Assembly: GCF_005222845.1 (NCBI RefSeq)
Contig: NZ_STFZ01000018.1
Span: forward strand, 454,224 to 518,223
Length of the DNA: 64,000 nucleotides
Source of the DNA: Rhizobium sp. FY34
GTDB taxonomy: Bacteria > Pseudomonadota > Alphaproteobacteria > Rhizobiales > Rhizobiaceae
Direction: 5' to 3'
The notes under the pieces were generated by a model. The model had not been told where the DNA came from, ran no database searches, and saw only the letters and a list, made by a program, of their open reading frames with translations. Shown here in pieces: positions 24,563 through 33,926 of this stretch. A program made the position numbers and the translations under genes. Positions within the stretch are counted from its first letter, which is position 1. Every line of letters begins with the position of its first letter.

Positions 24563-27500
24563 GGTCAGCGGGTCTTTCCTCGGTGAAACGGTTGAGGAAG
24601 GTCATATAGCCTGCCAGATCGAAGGCCTGAATATAGGCTGTGAGCGCCTGCGTGAAGGGCTGATTTTCCGGCAGCTTGGCGAGATCGACAAGCTTTGCCT
24701 CGATACCCCGTACATAGCCGATTTCACCCAGCTGCAGCAGGTCCTGCACATGGGCATGGCCGGGGCTGGTGACCGGCGGCGCCTTTTGCGGCGGCAGCAG
24801 GGTCTCGCCCTCATAGATCCAGGTGAGGCCGAGATGCAGTGCCAGCTTATCGGACAGCTGGCGGATATCCACCGGCTTGGCGATCGTATCGCTATGGCCG
24901 TCGCCCTCACGGATCACCGTTGCGCCATCGCCGATATTGGCCGATAGCATCAGGATGGGAGCCGCCTGGCCATTATCACGCAGCCGCTCCACCAGTTGCC
25001 AGCCATTCATGCCCGGCATCAGGATGTCGATGAGGAAAAGATCAGGGCGAACACCTTCGATCAGTCTCAGACATTCCGCCCCGCCATTGGCGGTCAGCAC
25101 GACGAAATCGAGCGGCGCGAGCACTTCGCGCATCATGTCGCGATGGTCTTCATTGTCATCCACCACCACGACGGTGCGGCGCGGGCCGGTATAGGAAACA
25201 ATGCGCTTTTCCGGCGCCGGCATGGTGCTGGAGCGATCGACAGCGGACAGCAACAGGCGCACGCGGAAGGTGGAGCCTTCGTCCTTGCGGCTTGTGACCG
25301 AGATTTCACCGCCCAGCGTATTGGTGAGCAGCTGGGTAATGGTGAGGCCGAGGCCAAGGCCCGGCATGGGTCGCACACTTTCCGCCTCGCCACGCTGGAA
25401 GGGTTCATAGATCCGCCCGAGATCCTTTTCGGCAATGCCGCGGCCGGTATCGCTGATGGTGAAGGTTGCCACCTGGCTGCGATAGGCGACCTCGAAGCGC
25501 ACCGTACCTTGATCGGTAAACTTGATCGCATTGGAGAGGAGATTGACGAGGATCTGGCGCAGGCGCTTTTCGTCGCTTCGGACATAATAGGGCAGGCTAC
25601 GGGCGCGCTCATGCACGAAATTCAGGCCCTTGGCCTGCGCCTGCGGACGAAACATCTCGACGATCTGGTCGAGGAAATCCTCGATATTGATCTCGTTGGA
25701 ATAGACCTGCAGGCGACCGGCCTCGATTTTCGAGATGTCGAGAAGCCCGTCGATGAGGCCGGAAAGGTGGTCGGCGGAGCGCTTGATCACCCGGATGGCT
25801 GATTGACGCGGCACGGGAATGGTCTCGTCGCGCTCCAGCAGCTGGGCATAGCCCATCACGGCATTCAGCGGCGTGCGCAGTTCGTGGCTGAGGCCCACCA
25901 CGTAACGGCTCTTGGCGCGGTTGGCAGCTTCCGCCGTTTCCTTGGCTTTTTGAAGGGCCGCATCCGTCTTTTTGTGGGCGGCGATTTCCTTCAACAGAAG
26001 CGTGTTCTGGCGCGAGGATTCCTCTTCCGCCACCACCCGGCTGTCATGCGCCAGCACATAGAACCACGAGACGATGCCGGCAATGATGGCAAAGACGAAG
26101 AAGACGACGAGAATCGTGCCGTAAATGACATCGGCATTGGCGGGCGTTGCCTCGCTCACCTGAAAGGCGATCAGCGCCATGATGCCGCCGATCAGCGAGA
26201 TGGATATCAGCGCGGTCATGGCATAGCGCCCCAGCCGGGTCATCAGCCGTTCGACCACTAGATCGGAGAGGAAGGAGCGGGCAACGCTGCCCAGCTGCGC
26301 CTTCATCTGCGCCTTTGGCTTGCACATATCGTGGCAACGGCTGTCGAGCGAGCAGCATAGCGAGCAGATGGGGGCGGCATAGGCGGGGCACCAGGCCATG
26401 TCCTCCGGCTCGAAGGGATGCTCGCAGATCGAACAGGTGATCGAGCTCTGGTTCTTCCAGGCTTGGCGCGGCTTGCGCGCCAGGTAGAAACGACCCTTGG
26501 TTCCCCAGGCAATCAGCGGCGAGATGAGGAAGGCCGACAGCGTCAGATAGGTGGAGAGCGAGGCAAGCAGGCTGCCGAATGTGCCGAAATGCGCAGCCAG
26601 CGCGATGGCTGTGGCGCCAAACATGCTGCCAAGGCCGACAGGGTTCAGATCATAAAGATGGGCGCGCTTGAACTCGATGCCGGGTGGCGACAGGCCGAGC
26701 GGCTTGTTGATGAACAGATCTGCCGAAATGGTGCAGAGCCAGGCCATGGCGATGATCGAGAAAATGCCAAGCGTCGCTTCCAGGATGCGATAGATGCCAA
26801 GCTCCATCAGGAGAAGCGCAATCGCCACATTGAAGATCAGCCAGACGACCCGGCCCGGATGGCTATGCGTGAGGCGGGAAAAGAAGTTCGACCAGGCGAG
26901 CGACCCGGCATAGGCATTCATCACATTGATCTTCAGCTGCGATACGACAACGAAAGCTGCCATCAGCAGCATGGCGGCTGTGTCATTGGGGATCATGTAG
27001 CCGAAGGCGGCGAAATACATATGCGCCGGATCGGCAGCCTGGCTGATCGGCACGCCGGTGGAGAGGGTTAGTACCGCAAGGAAAGAGCCGGCCAGGAGTT
27101 TTGGCACGCCCACCACCACCCAGCCGGGGCCGGCGAGAAACACGGCAAAGCGGTGGCGCCATTTCTCCTGTCCTTCCGGCGGCAGGAAGCGCAGAAAATC
27201 CACCTGTTCGCCGATCTGCGGCATCAGCGCCAGGATGACGGCAGAGGCGGCGCCGAATTCCAGCAGGTTGAAAGGGGCATTGCCGCCCACCTGCGCATTG
27301 GAATGGTTGATGCCGGCAAAGGCACGCCAGAGATCGAATTTTTCCCAATCGATGAAGGCGATGAAGATGAAGGGCAGGATGTTGAGGACGATCCAGAAGG
27401 GCTGCGTGACCAGCTGGAAGCGCGAGATGAGCTGCACGCCATAGATGACCAGCGGAATGACCACCACGGCGCTGATCATATAGCCGAGCCAGGGCGGGAT

Positions 27501-27938
27501 GCCGAGCGCCAGTTCCAGCGCCGCCGTCATGATCGAGGCCTCGATGGCAAACAGCATGAAGGTGAAGCTTGCATAGATCAGCGAGGTGATGGTCGAGCCG
27601 ATATAGCCAAAGCTTGCGCCGCGGGTCAGAAGGTCGATATCGACGCCGTGGCGGATGGCATAGCGGCTGATCGGCAGGCCGACGACGAGCATGACGACGG
27701 CGGCCACCAGAATGGCGAAAAAGGCATTGGTGGTGCCATAGGAGAGCGTGATTGCCCCGCCGATCGCTTCCAGCGCCAGGAAGGAAATCGCGCCGATGGC
27801 GGTCTGCGAAATGCGGCTGGAGGAAAAGCGCCGTGCACTTTTGGCGGTAAAGCGCAGCGCATAGTCTTCCAGCGTCTGGTTGGCGACCCAGCGATTGTAT
27901 TCGCGCCGAACGGGGATGATGCGTTGCCGCGCTGCCAT
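24555..27938 (-). CDS. NCS1 permease fused to a hybrid histidine kinase
   Basis: A 1127-residue fusion. Residues ~10-490 are a full NCS1 (purine/cytosine/allantoin/hydantoin-type) permease, starting NRWVANQTLEDYALRFTAKS and followed by about 12 hydrophobic segments. Residues 502-539 are a Cys/His-rich knot: eight Cys (502, 505, 517, 525, 528, 529, 535, 539) plus H507 and H536, probably zinc-binding. Two more membrane segments (~570-635) and a coiled linker lead to the DHp helix with H685 (GLSHELRTPLNAVMGYAQLL). The HATPase domain follows (NLLSNAIKF, DTGRGI, GLGLGLTITQLL), then a receiver domain with D971 (LFLIDILMPGMNGW). A tail of ~80 residues is helical and may be an HPt remnant. Similar transporter-kinase fusions exist for other families (for example SLC5-type CbrA). 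This one probably senses a nucleobase-like or hydantoin-like compound; whether it also transports is open. The next gene is its response regulator. Confidence 0.9.
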   Translation of the reverse strand: MAARQRIIPVRREYNRWVANQTLEDYALRFTAKSARRFSSSRISQTAIGAISFLALEAIGGAITLSYGTTNAFFAILVAAVVMLVVGLPISRYAIRHGVDIDLLTRGASFGYIGSTITSLIYASFTFMLFAIEASIMTAALELALGIPPWLGYMISAVVVIPLVIYGVQLISRFQLVTQPFWIVLNILPFIFIAFIDWEKFDLWRAFAGINHSNAQVGGNAPFNLLEFGAASAVILALMPQIGEQVDFLRFLPPEGQEKWRHRFAVFLAGPGWVVVGVPKLLAGSFLAVLTLSTGVPISQAADPAHMYFAAFGYMIPNDTAAMLLMAAFVVVSQLKINVMNAYAGSLAWSNFFSRLTHSHPGRVVWLIFNVAIALLLMELGIYRILEATLGIFSIIAMAWLCTISADLFINKPLGLSPPGIEFKRAHLYDLNPVGLGSMFGATAIALAAHFGTFGSLLASLSTYLTLSAFLISPLIAWGTKGRFYLARKPRQAWKNQSSITCSICEHPFEPEDMAWCPAYAAPICSLCCSLDSRCHDMCKPKAQMKAQLGSVARSFLSDLVVERLMTRLGRYAMTALISISLIGGIMALIAFQVSEATPANADVIYGTILVVFFVFAIIAGIVSWFYVLAHDSRVVAEEESSRQNTLLLKEIAAHKKTDAALQKAKETAEAANRAKSRYVVGLSHELRTPLNAVMGYAQLLERDETIPVPRQSAIRVIKRSADHLSGLIDGLLDISKIEAGRLQVYSNEINIEDFLDQIVEMFRPQAQAKGLNFVHERARSLPYYVRSDEKRLRQILVNLLSNAIKFTDQGTVRFEVAYRSQVATFTISDTGRGIAEKDLGRIYEPFQRGEAESVRPMPGLGLGLTITQLLTNTLGGEISVTSRKDEGSTFRVRLLLSAVDRSSTMPAPEKRIVSYTGPRRTVVVVDDNEDHRDMMREVLAPLDFVVLTANGGAECLRLIEGVRPDLFLIDILMPGMNGWQLVERLRDNGQAAPILMLSANIGDGATVIREGDGHSDTIAKPVDIRQLSDKLALHLGLTWIYEGETLLPPQKAPPVTSPGHAHVQDLLQLGEIGYVRGIEAKLVDLAKLPENQPFTQALTAYIQAFDLAGYMTFLNRFTEERPADHV

Positions 27939-28052
27939 GCGTGTTCTGGCGTCCTTTTGTGCATGATGATCAACTAGGCATTTTCATGGGTTCGCCCGCC
28001 AAAAGCAAGCGGGATTGCTGTTGCAGGCATCGCAAACTGCGGGAGTGACAGG

Positions 28053-29354
28053 CTATTGGAAGCGGGCGGAGAGGAGGCGTGCGTTGGCGAAGCGTTTCCA
28101 CATGCAAATGCAGGTGATGGCCATGACCAGGGCGGCAAAGGCAAAGGGTGCGGCAAGCGCCAGTTCGCGGCTTGTCACGCTTTCCGTCACCCGCACGATG
28201 ATGCCGGACAGCAAAAGGCCGATCGGGATCGACCCCCAGCCGAAGAAGCGGTTGACGCTGTTGACGCGGCCGAGAATATGCTGCGGCACGAGGCTCTGGC
28301 GCATGGTTACCGTGATGGTGTTCCACACCATGCCGAAGAATTCCGCCAAGACCAGTGCACACCAGACCGGTGCGGCATGGGTGGACAGGGCAATGACGGC
28401 GAACTGAACCGTCGAGGCAATCAACGTCAATCGCAGCGCATTGCCGGGGCCTAGCCATTTGACGAGCGGAGCGGCGCAAAATCCGCCGATGATGCCTCCG
28501 GCGGCGGCTGCCGTCAGCAACAGGCCATATTGCATGGCCGACATTTGCAGGACTTCCTGGGTGTAAAGCACCAGCGCCACCAGCATCAGATGGCCCATGC
28601 CGTTCATGACCGCAACACCGAGCGCCATATCGCGCAGCAGGGTGTTGCGCCAGAGAAAGGCTGCGCCATCGCGGATTTCGGCCAGCCAATGGCGCTTCTC
28701 GGCGGCAGGCTTTGCCCGAAACACGCCTTTGATGGAATAGATGCAGAGGGCGGCAAACACGAAGCCGAAGCCGTTGGCCACAAAGGCAAGCGGCAGCGCG
28801 ACGGCGATGATCAGGCCGGCAAGCGGCGGCCCCAGCAGTGAGTTGCCGACAAGCTCGACGCTCCACATGCGACCATTGGCGGCGGCGAGCCGCGAGGCCG
28901 GCACGATGGCCGGCATCAGGGTCTGGGCGGAATTGTCGCGCAGCACTTCGGCGCAGCCGTAGACCAGGGCGGTTGCGAGCAGCAGCCAGTAGATGGGTTG
29001 TGACGGCAGCCCATTGCCTTCGTTCAAGATCAGCGGTTGCGACGCCCAGACGGCCAGCCCAAGCCCGGTCAGCAGCAGGAAGCGCAGAAGATCCATGGCC
29101 AGCACCAGACGCCGGCGATCGACCCGGTCGATGATGACGCCGGCGGGCAGCGAAAAGACGAGCCAGGGCAGGCGCAGCGAAACACCCACCAGCGCAATCG
29201 CGATCGGGTCACGCGTCAGAAGCGAGGCAACCCAGGGCCAGGCAACCGTGCCGATGCCGTCGCCCAGATTGGATATGCCGCTTGCAGTGATCAGCGCCGC
29301 ATATTTGCGGCCAAGAGGCTCTTTGGGAGAAGAGCCAGCAGGAAGCTCGGTCAT
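28053..29354 (-). CDS. MFS exporter, DHA3-like
   Basis: A 433-residue MFS protein of the DHA3 (drug or siderophore exporter) type: GRKYAALITASGISNLGDGI at the N-terminus, the loop PAGVIIDRVDRRRLVLAMDL, and 12 segments. The ATG at 29354 is chosen; ATGs three codons and more upstream are possible. It is upstream of and on the same strand as the permease-kinase gene, with a 114-base gap. It is divergent from urtA. Its substrate is unknown. Confidence 0.8.
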   Translation of the reverse strand: MTELPAGSSPKEPLGRKYAALITASGISNLGDGIGTVAWPWVASLLTRDPIAIALVGVSLRLPWLVFSLPAGVIIDRVDRRRLVLAMDLLRFLLLTGLGLAVWASQPLILNEGNGLPSQPIYWLLLATALVYGCAEVLRDNSAQTLMPAIVPASRLAAANGRMWSVELVGNSLLGPPLAGLIIAVALPLAFVANGFGFVFAALCIYSIKGVFRAKPAAEKRHWLAEIRDGAAFLWRNTLLRDMALGVAVMNGMGHLMLVALVLYTQEVLQMSAMQYGLLLTAAAAGGIIGGFCAAPLVKWLGPGNALRLTLIASTVQFAVIALSTHAAPVWCALVLAEFFGMVWNTITVTMRQSLVPQHILGRVNSVNRFFGWGSIPIGLLLSGIIVRVTESVTSRELALAAPFAFAALVMAITCICMWKRFANARLLSARFQ

Positions 29355-29403
29355 GCGCAACATAGAGCATTCAGCCGCTACCAAGGCAAGCGTCCGGCGC
29401 CTT

Positions 29404-29451
29404 CTACGTCATGCTTCCCGTTTCGCCCCCTTCCTTACGTCATTCGACGTA
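29404..29451. promoter_or_regulatory. TACGTC repeats upstream of urtA
   Basis: TACGTCAT occurs at 29404-29411 and again at 29436-29443, 32 bases (about three helical turns) apart. The second copy is part of a perfect dyad TACGTC-N4-GACGTA (29436-29451). They lie 97-144 bases upstream of urtA. This looks like an operator, possibly for a LuxR-type regulator, but the binder is not known. Confidence 0.4.
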
Positions 29452-29547
29452 TGTGGTTTTGCAGTGCAGCGAACCATTATTCGTGAAGCAACGATTAACG
29501 GCCACACAAAGGCGCGTTGCACACGAACAAGAAGAGGGGTTCGACTG

Positions 29548-30837
29548 ATGAATTTCAAAGCCAAACTTTCCGGCGCGATGATCGCTGCCATTCTCTCCAC
29601 CACCGCATTCCACGGTGCATTCGCCGCTGATGACACGATCAAGATCGGCGTTCTGCACTCGCTCTCCGGCACCATGGCGATTTCGGAAACGACGCTGAAG
29701 GATGCCATGCTGATGCTCATCGACGAGCAGAACAAGAAGGGCGGCGTTCTGGGCAAAAAGCTCGAAGCCGTCGTCGTCGATCCGGCTTCCGATTGGCCGC
29801 TGTTTGCCGAAAAGGCCCGCGAGTTGATCGCCAAGGACAAGGTTGCCGCCGTATTCGGTTGCTGGACGTCTTCGTCGCGCAAGTCCGTTCTGCCGGTCTT
29901 CGAAGAGCTGAACTCCATCCTCTTCTACCCGGTTCAGTACGAGGGTGAAGAATCCTCGCGCAACATCTTCTACACCGGTGCCGCTCCCAACCAGCAGGCC
30001 ATTCCGGCTGTCGATTACCTGGCCGAGAAGGAAGGCGTTCAGCGCTGGGTTCTGGCCGGCACCGACTATGTCTATCCGCAGACGACCAACAAGATCCTGA
30101 AGGCCTATCTGATGTCGAAGGGCGTCAAGGAAGCCGATATCATGGTCAACTACACGCCGTTCGGCCATTCCGATTGGCAGACCATCGTCTCCGACATCAA
30201 GAAGTTCGGCTCGGCCGGCAAGAAGACCGCCGTTGTTTCCACCATCAATGGCGATGCCAATGTTCCCTTCTACAAGGAACTCGGCAACCAGGGCATCAAG
30301 GCTGAAGACATTCCGGTCGTCGCCTTCTCCGTCGGTGAAGAAGAACTGGCCGGCATCGATACCAAGCCGCTGGTTGGCCATCTGGCTGCCTGGAACTACT
30401 TCCAGTCCGTCGATGCGCCGGTCAATGCCGAGTTCATCAAGACCTGGCATGCCTTCACCAAGAACGACAAGCGCGTGACGAACGACCCGATGGAAGCCGC
30501 CTATATCGGCTTTAACGCCTGGGTTAAGGCCGTCGAGGCTGCCGGCACCACCGATACGGACAAGGTTCTCGACAGCATTATCGGCGTTTCCGTGCCGAAC
30601 CTGTCTGGCGGCACCTCCACCGTCATGCCGAACCACCACATCACCAAGCCGGTGCTGATCGGTGAAATCCAGGCCGATGGCCAGTTCGAAATCGTGCAGC
30701 AGACGCCGTCTGTCGTGGGCGACGAATGGTCGGATTACCTGCCGGACTCCAAGGACCTGATCTCCGATTGGCGCAAGCCGATGGAATGCGGCAACTTCAA
30801 CGTTGTCACCGGCAAGTGCGGCGGCAAGGGCAGCTGA
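29548..30837 (+). CDS. urtA: Urea ABC transporter substrate-binding protein UrtA
   Basis: A 429-residue periplasmic binding protein. The signal peptide (FKAKLSGAMIAAILSTTAF) ends near FAAD. The mature start DTIKIGVLHSLSGTMAISET and the segments VFGCWTSSSRKSVLPVFEEL and FYPVQYEGEESSRNIFYTGA are diagnostic of UrtA rather than LivK. An AGAGGGG RBS precedes the ATG at 29548; the reading frame is open far upstream, but that part is not homologous. It leads the urtABCDE operon for urea uptake and feeds the urease encoded just downstream. Confidence 0.97.
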   Translation: MNFKAKLSGAMIAAILSTTAFHGAFAADDTIKIGVLHSLSGTMAISETTLKDAMLMLIDEQNKKGGVLGKKLEAVVVDPASDWPLFAEKARELIAKDKVAAVFGCWTSSSRKSVLPVFEELNSILFYPVQYEGEESSRNIFYTGAAPNQQAIPAVDYLAEKEGVQRWVLAGTDYVYPQTTNKILKAYLMSKGVKEADIMVNYTPFGHSDWQTIVSDIKKFGSAGKKTAVVSTINGDANVPFYKELGNQGIKAEDIPVVAFSVGEEELAGIDTKPLVGHLAAWNYFQSVDAPVNAEFIKTWHAFTKNDKRVTNDPMEAAYIGFNAWVKAVEAAGTTDTDKVLDSIIGVSVPNLSGGTSTVMPNHHITKPVLIGEIQADGQFEIVQQTPSVVGDEWSDYLPDSKDLISDWRKPMECGNFNVVTGKCGGKGS

Positions 30838-30851
30838 TTTTAAAACCCTTC

Positions 30852-30884
30852 CCTAATCCCTCCCCAAAAGGGCGAGGGATTAGG
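30852..30884 (+). terminator. Stem-loop after urtA
   Basis: CCTAATCCCTC and GAGGGATTAGG form an 11-base inverted repeat with an 11-base loop, 14 bases past the urtA stop. There is no T-run. It probably stabilises or attenuates the urtA message so that the binding protein is made in excess. Confidence 0.5.
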
Positions 30885-30927
30885 TCTGCGCTTGTCGCAA
30901 GATCATCACACGTTTTGGACCACGCTT

Positions 30928-31100
30928 ACCCCCCTCTGTCCTGCCGGACATCTCCCCCTCAAGGGGGGTGATCGGCAAGAGACGAAGCCATCGCACAAGA
31001 TCTGCGCCTCAAGACTGTTTCCGTTGTGATTGCTATGAGGCGTGCATGATGTGGGATCTCCCCCCTTGAGGGGGAGATGTCCGGCAGGACAGAGGGGGGT
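30928..31100. repeat. RIME-like palindromic repeat, 41-base arms
   Basis: Arms at 30928-30968 and 31060-31100 are perfect inverted copies. They begin ACCCCCCTCTGTCCTGCCGG and contain an inner CCCCCTCAAGGGGG palindrome. They enclose a 91-base loop. The element lies inside the urt operon between urtA and urtB, ending 51 bases before the urtB start. Related copies are at 34705, 55970 and 62160. Confidence 0.85.
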
Positions 31101-31151
31101 GAGCCCCACGCGTTGACGCTCACGGCGTCTGCTGCAACGAGGGGCGATCAC

Positions 31152-32756
31152 ATGCTGCGTTTCTTTCTTTCCACCCTTTTGCTGATGCTGTCTCTTGCAG
31201 CACCATCCATGGCGCAGAGCGATCCGACATCGCTGTTCAACGCGCTGGGCAAGGCCGATTTCAAGCAGGCCGAAGACGTGATCGGCCAGCTGGCCGCCTC
31301 TGCCGATCCGCGTATCGTGCCGGCCCTGCAAGCCTTCGGCGAGGGCGATCTCTACGTGCGCAAGGCCGATGGCGCGGTCTTCATCGCCAAGCCCGCCGGC
31401 GCCGATCTCGCCCTCATCGACCCGGTGACCGGGGCATCCGCCGGCGAGGCGCCAAAATCTGCCGTCACCAAGATCAAGGTCAACAACACGCTGCGCCGTG
31501 CGATCCGTTCCGCGCTTGGCGGGCTGACGCTTTTGAGCCCCGACCGCGCTGTGCGGCTGGCTGCGGCTCAGGCTGTCCTACAATCGCCCAGCGCTGAAAA
31601 TCTCGAACTTGTCGAGGCAGCACTTGCCGCTGAAACCGACAAGCAGGTGAAAGCCCGCATGGAAGAGGCGCGTGCCGTTTCCGTTTTGGCATCCGATCGT
31701 TCCGTCGAGGAAAAGCGGGCCTCTATCGCAACCGTTGCCTCACTTGGCGGTCGTGAGGCGATCGGCATCCTGATGTCGGTTTCTGCAAATCTTGATGCCG
31801 GATTGAAACCGGATGTCGATGCAGCGATTGCCGGTATCGAAAGCAAGCTTCTGTTCTGGGATATGGGCCAGAACATCTGGTACGGCCTGTCGCTCGGTTC
31901 TGTTCTGCTGCTTGCTGCGATCGGCCTTGCCATCACCTTTGGCGTGATGGGCATTATCAACATGGCGCATGGCGAAATGGTGATGATCGGCGCCTATTCC
32001 ACCTTCATGGTGCAGCAGGTGATCCGTAGCCACTATCCCGACCTGTTTGACTGGTCGCTTGCCATTGCGCTGCCCGTCGCCTTTCTGGTGACCGGTGCCG
32101 TTGGCCTCGTCATCGAGCGCGGCGTCATCCGCTTCCTCTATGGCCGCCCGCTGGAAACGCTGCTCGCCACCTGGGGTATTTCGCTGATCCTGCAGCAGAC
32201 CATCCGCACCATTTTCGGTCCGACGAACCAGGAGGTCGGCAATCCGTCCTGGATGTCCGGCTCGTTTGCGCTGGGTGGCCTGACCATTACCTGGAACCGG
32301 CTGTGGATCGTGCTGTTTTCGCTCACCATCTTCTTTGCACTTCTGGCGCTGATGAAGCGCTCCGCCTTTGGGTTGCAGATGCGTGCTGTCACCCAGAACC
32401 GCCGCATGGCCTCCTCCATGGGCATTCGCACGCCTTGGGTGGATGCGTTCACCTTCGCGCTCGGTTCCGGCATTGCCGGCATTGCCGGCGTTGCCCTGTC
32501 GCAGATCGACAATGTCTCTCCCAATCTCGGCCAGGCCTATATCATCGACAGCTTCATGGTCGTGGTGTTCGGCGGCGTCGGTAATCTCTGGGGCACGTTT
32601 GTCGGGGCTCTCTCGCTTGGTGTGCTGAACAAGTTCCTCGAACCCTCGGTCGGCGCCGTGCTTGGCAAGATCCTCGTCCTTGTCCTCATCATCCTCTTCA
32701 TCCAGAAACGTCCGCGCGGCCTCTTCGCGCTCAAGGGAAGGGCGATCGAAGCATGA
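31152..32756 (+). CDS. urtB: Urea ABC transporter permease UrtB
   Basis: A 534-residue permease. A signal-like N-terminus (LRFFLSTLLLMLSLAAPSMA) and a ~230-residue extracytoplasmic Ala-rich helical region precede the LivH-like membrane part that starts near residue 240 (NIWYGLSLGSVLLLAAIGLA; MGIINMAHGEMVMIGAYSTF). This long form is normal for UrtB. The ATG at 31152 has GAGGGG upstream. It overlaps urtC by 4 bases (ATGA). Confidence 0.96.
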   Translation: MLRFFLSTLLLMLSLAAPSMAQSDPTSLFNALGKADFKQAEDVIGQLAASADPRIVPALQAFGEGDLYVRKADGAVFIAKPAGADLALIDPVTGASAGEAPKSAVTKIKVNNTLRRAIRSALGGLTLLSPDRAVRLAAAQAVLQSPSAENLELVEAALAAETDKQVKARMEEARAVSVLASDRSVEEKRASIATVASLGGREAIGILMSVSANLDAGLKPDVDAAIAGIESKLLFWDMGQNIWYGLSLGSVLLLAAIGLAITFGVMGIINMAHGEMVMIGAYSTFMVQQVIRSHYPDLFDWSLAIALPVAFLVTGAVGLVIERGVIRFLYGRPLETLLATWGISLILQQTIRTIFGPTNQEVGNPSWMSGSFALGGLTITWNRLWIVLFSLTIFFALLALMKRSAFGLQMRAVTQNRRMASSMGIRTPWVDAFTFALGSGIAGIAGVALSQIDNVSPNLGQAYIIDSFMVVVFGGVGNLWGTFVGALSLGVLNKFLEPSVGAVLGKILVLVLIILFIQKRPRGLFALKGRAIEA

Positions 32757-33922
32757 TTACCGGCTTTCTTCTTCGTGCGCTCGAAGGCAAGATCATCATT
32801 GCCGCGGCCATTCTGGTTGCCATCGGGCTTCTGGTGCCGGCGCTCAACCTGCTGATGCCGCCTGAAAGCGCGCTGCATATCCCCACCTATATCGTCTCGC
32901 TGCTCGGCAAATATCTCTGCTATGCGCTGCTGGCGCTGGCGCTGGATCTCGTCTGGGGCTATTGCGGCATTCTCTCGCTCGGCCACGGTGCATTCTTTGC
33001 CCTCGGCGGCTATGCCATGGGCATGTATCTGATGCGCCAGGTCGGCTCGCGCGGCGTTTATGGCGATCCGATCCTGCCGGATTTCATGGTCTTCCTCAAT
33101 TGGAAGGAACTGCCGTGGTTCTGGCATGGCATGGACATGTTCCCTTTGGCTATGGCCATGGTTCTCATCGTGCCGGGTCTGCTCGCCTTCGTCTTCGGCT
33201 GGTTTGCCTTTCGCTCACGCGTCAACGGCGTCTATCTGTCGATCATCACACAAGCCATGACCTATGCGCTGCTTCTCGCCTTCTTCCGCAATGACATGGG
33301 CTTTGGCGGCAATAACGGCCTGACGGATTACAAGGAAATCATCGGCTTCAATGTGCAGGCGGATGGCACGCGCGCCGTTCTGTTTGCGCTATCGGCGATT
33401 TTCCTCGCGCTCTGCCTGATCATTGCGTCCGGCATCGTGCGCTCGAAATTCGGCAAGGTTCTGGTCGGTGTGCGCGATGCGGAAAGCCGCGTGCGCTTCC
33501 TTGGCTACCGGGTGGAAAACATCAAGCTCTTCACCTTCGTGGTCTCGGCCATGATGGCGGGCATTGCCGGCGCGCTCTATGTGCCGCAGGTCGGCATCAT
33601 CAATCCGGGTGAATTTGCACCGGCCAATTCCATCGAAGTGGTGGTGTGGACGGCGGTTGGCGGGCGCGGCACGCTGATTGGCCCGATCATCGGCGCCATT
33701 CTCGTCAATGTCGGCAAGAGCTATTTCACCGGCGCCTTTCCCGATCTCTGGCTGTTTGCGCTTGGCGGGTTGTTCATCTTCGTCACCCTGTTCCTGCCCA
33801 AGGGCATTGTCGGCACCGTTCAGCAATACTTGGCGCGCCGCAAGGATTTTGCCCGTGCAGCCGACAGTGATGGCGCCCGTACAGACGTGAAAACCGAACC
33901 GGCCCCGGCGGCTGCGGAGTGA
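32753..33922 (+). CDS. urtC: Urea ABC transporter permease UrtC
   Basis: A 389-residue LivM-like permease: LALDLVWGYCGILSLGHGAF, the segment NGVYLSIITQAMTYALLLAF, and FGGNNGLTDYKEI, the UrtC-specific stretch. The EAA-like loop is VRDAESRVRFLGYRVENIK. Coupling is by a 4-base overlap with urtB, and urtD follows after 4 bases. Confidence 0.96.
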   Translation: MITGFLLRALEGKIIIAAAILVAIGLLVPALNLLMPPESALHIPTYIVSLLGKYLCYALLALALDLVWGYCGILSLGHGAFFALGGYAMGMYLMRQVGSRGVYGDPILPDFMVFLNWKELPWFWHGMDMFPLAMAMVLIVPGLLAFVFGWFAFRSRVNGVYLSIITQAMTYALLLAFFRNDMGFGGNNGLTDYKEIIGFNVQADGTRAVLFALSAIFLALCLIIASGIVRSKFGKVLVGVRDAESRVRFLGYRVENIKLFTFVVSAMMAGIAGALYVPQVGIINPGEFAPANSIEVVVWTAVGGRGTLIGPIIGAILVNVGKSYFTGAFPDLWLFALGGLFIFVTLFLPKGIVGTVQQYLARRKDFARAADSDGARTDVKTEPAPAAAE

Positions 33923-33926
33923 TGTC

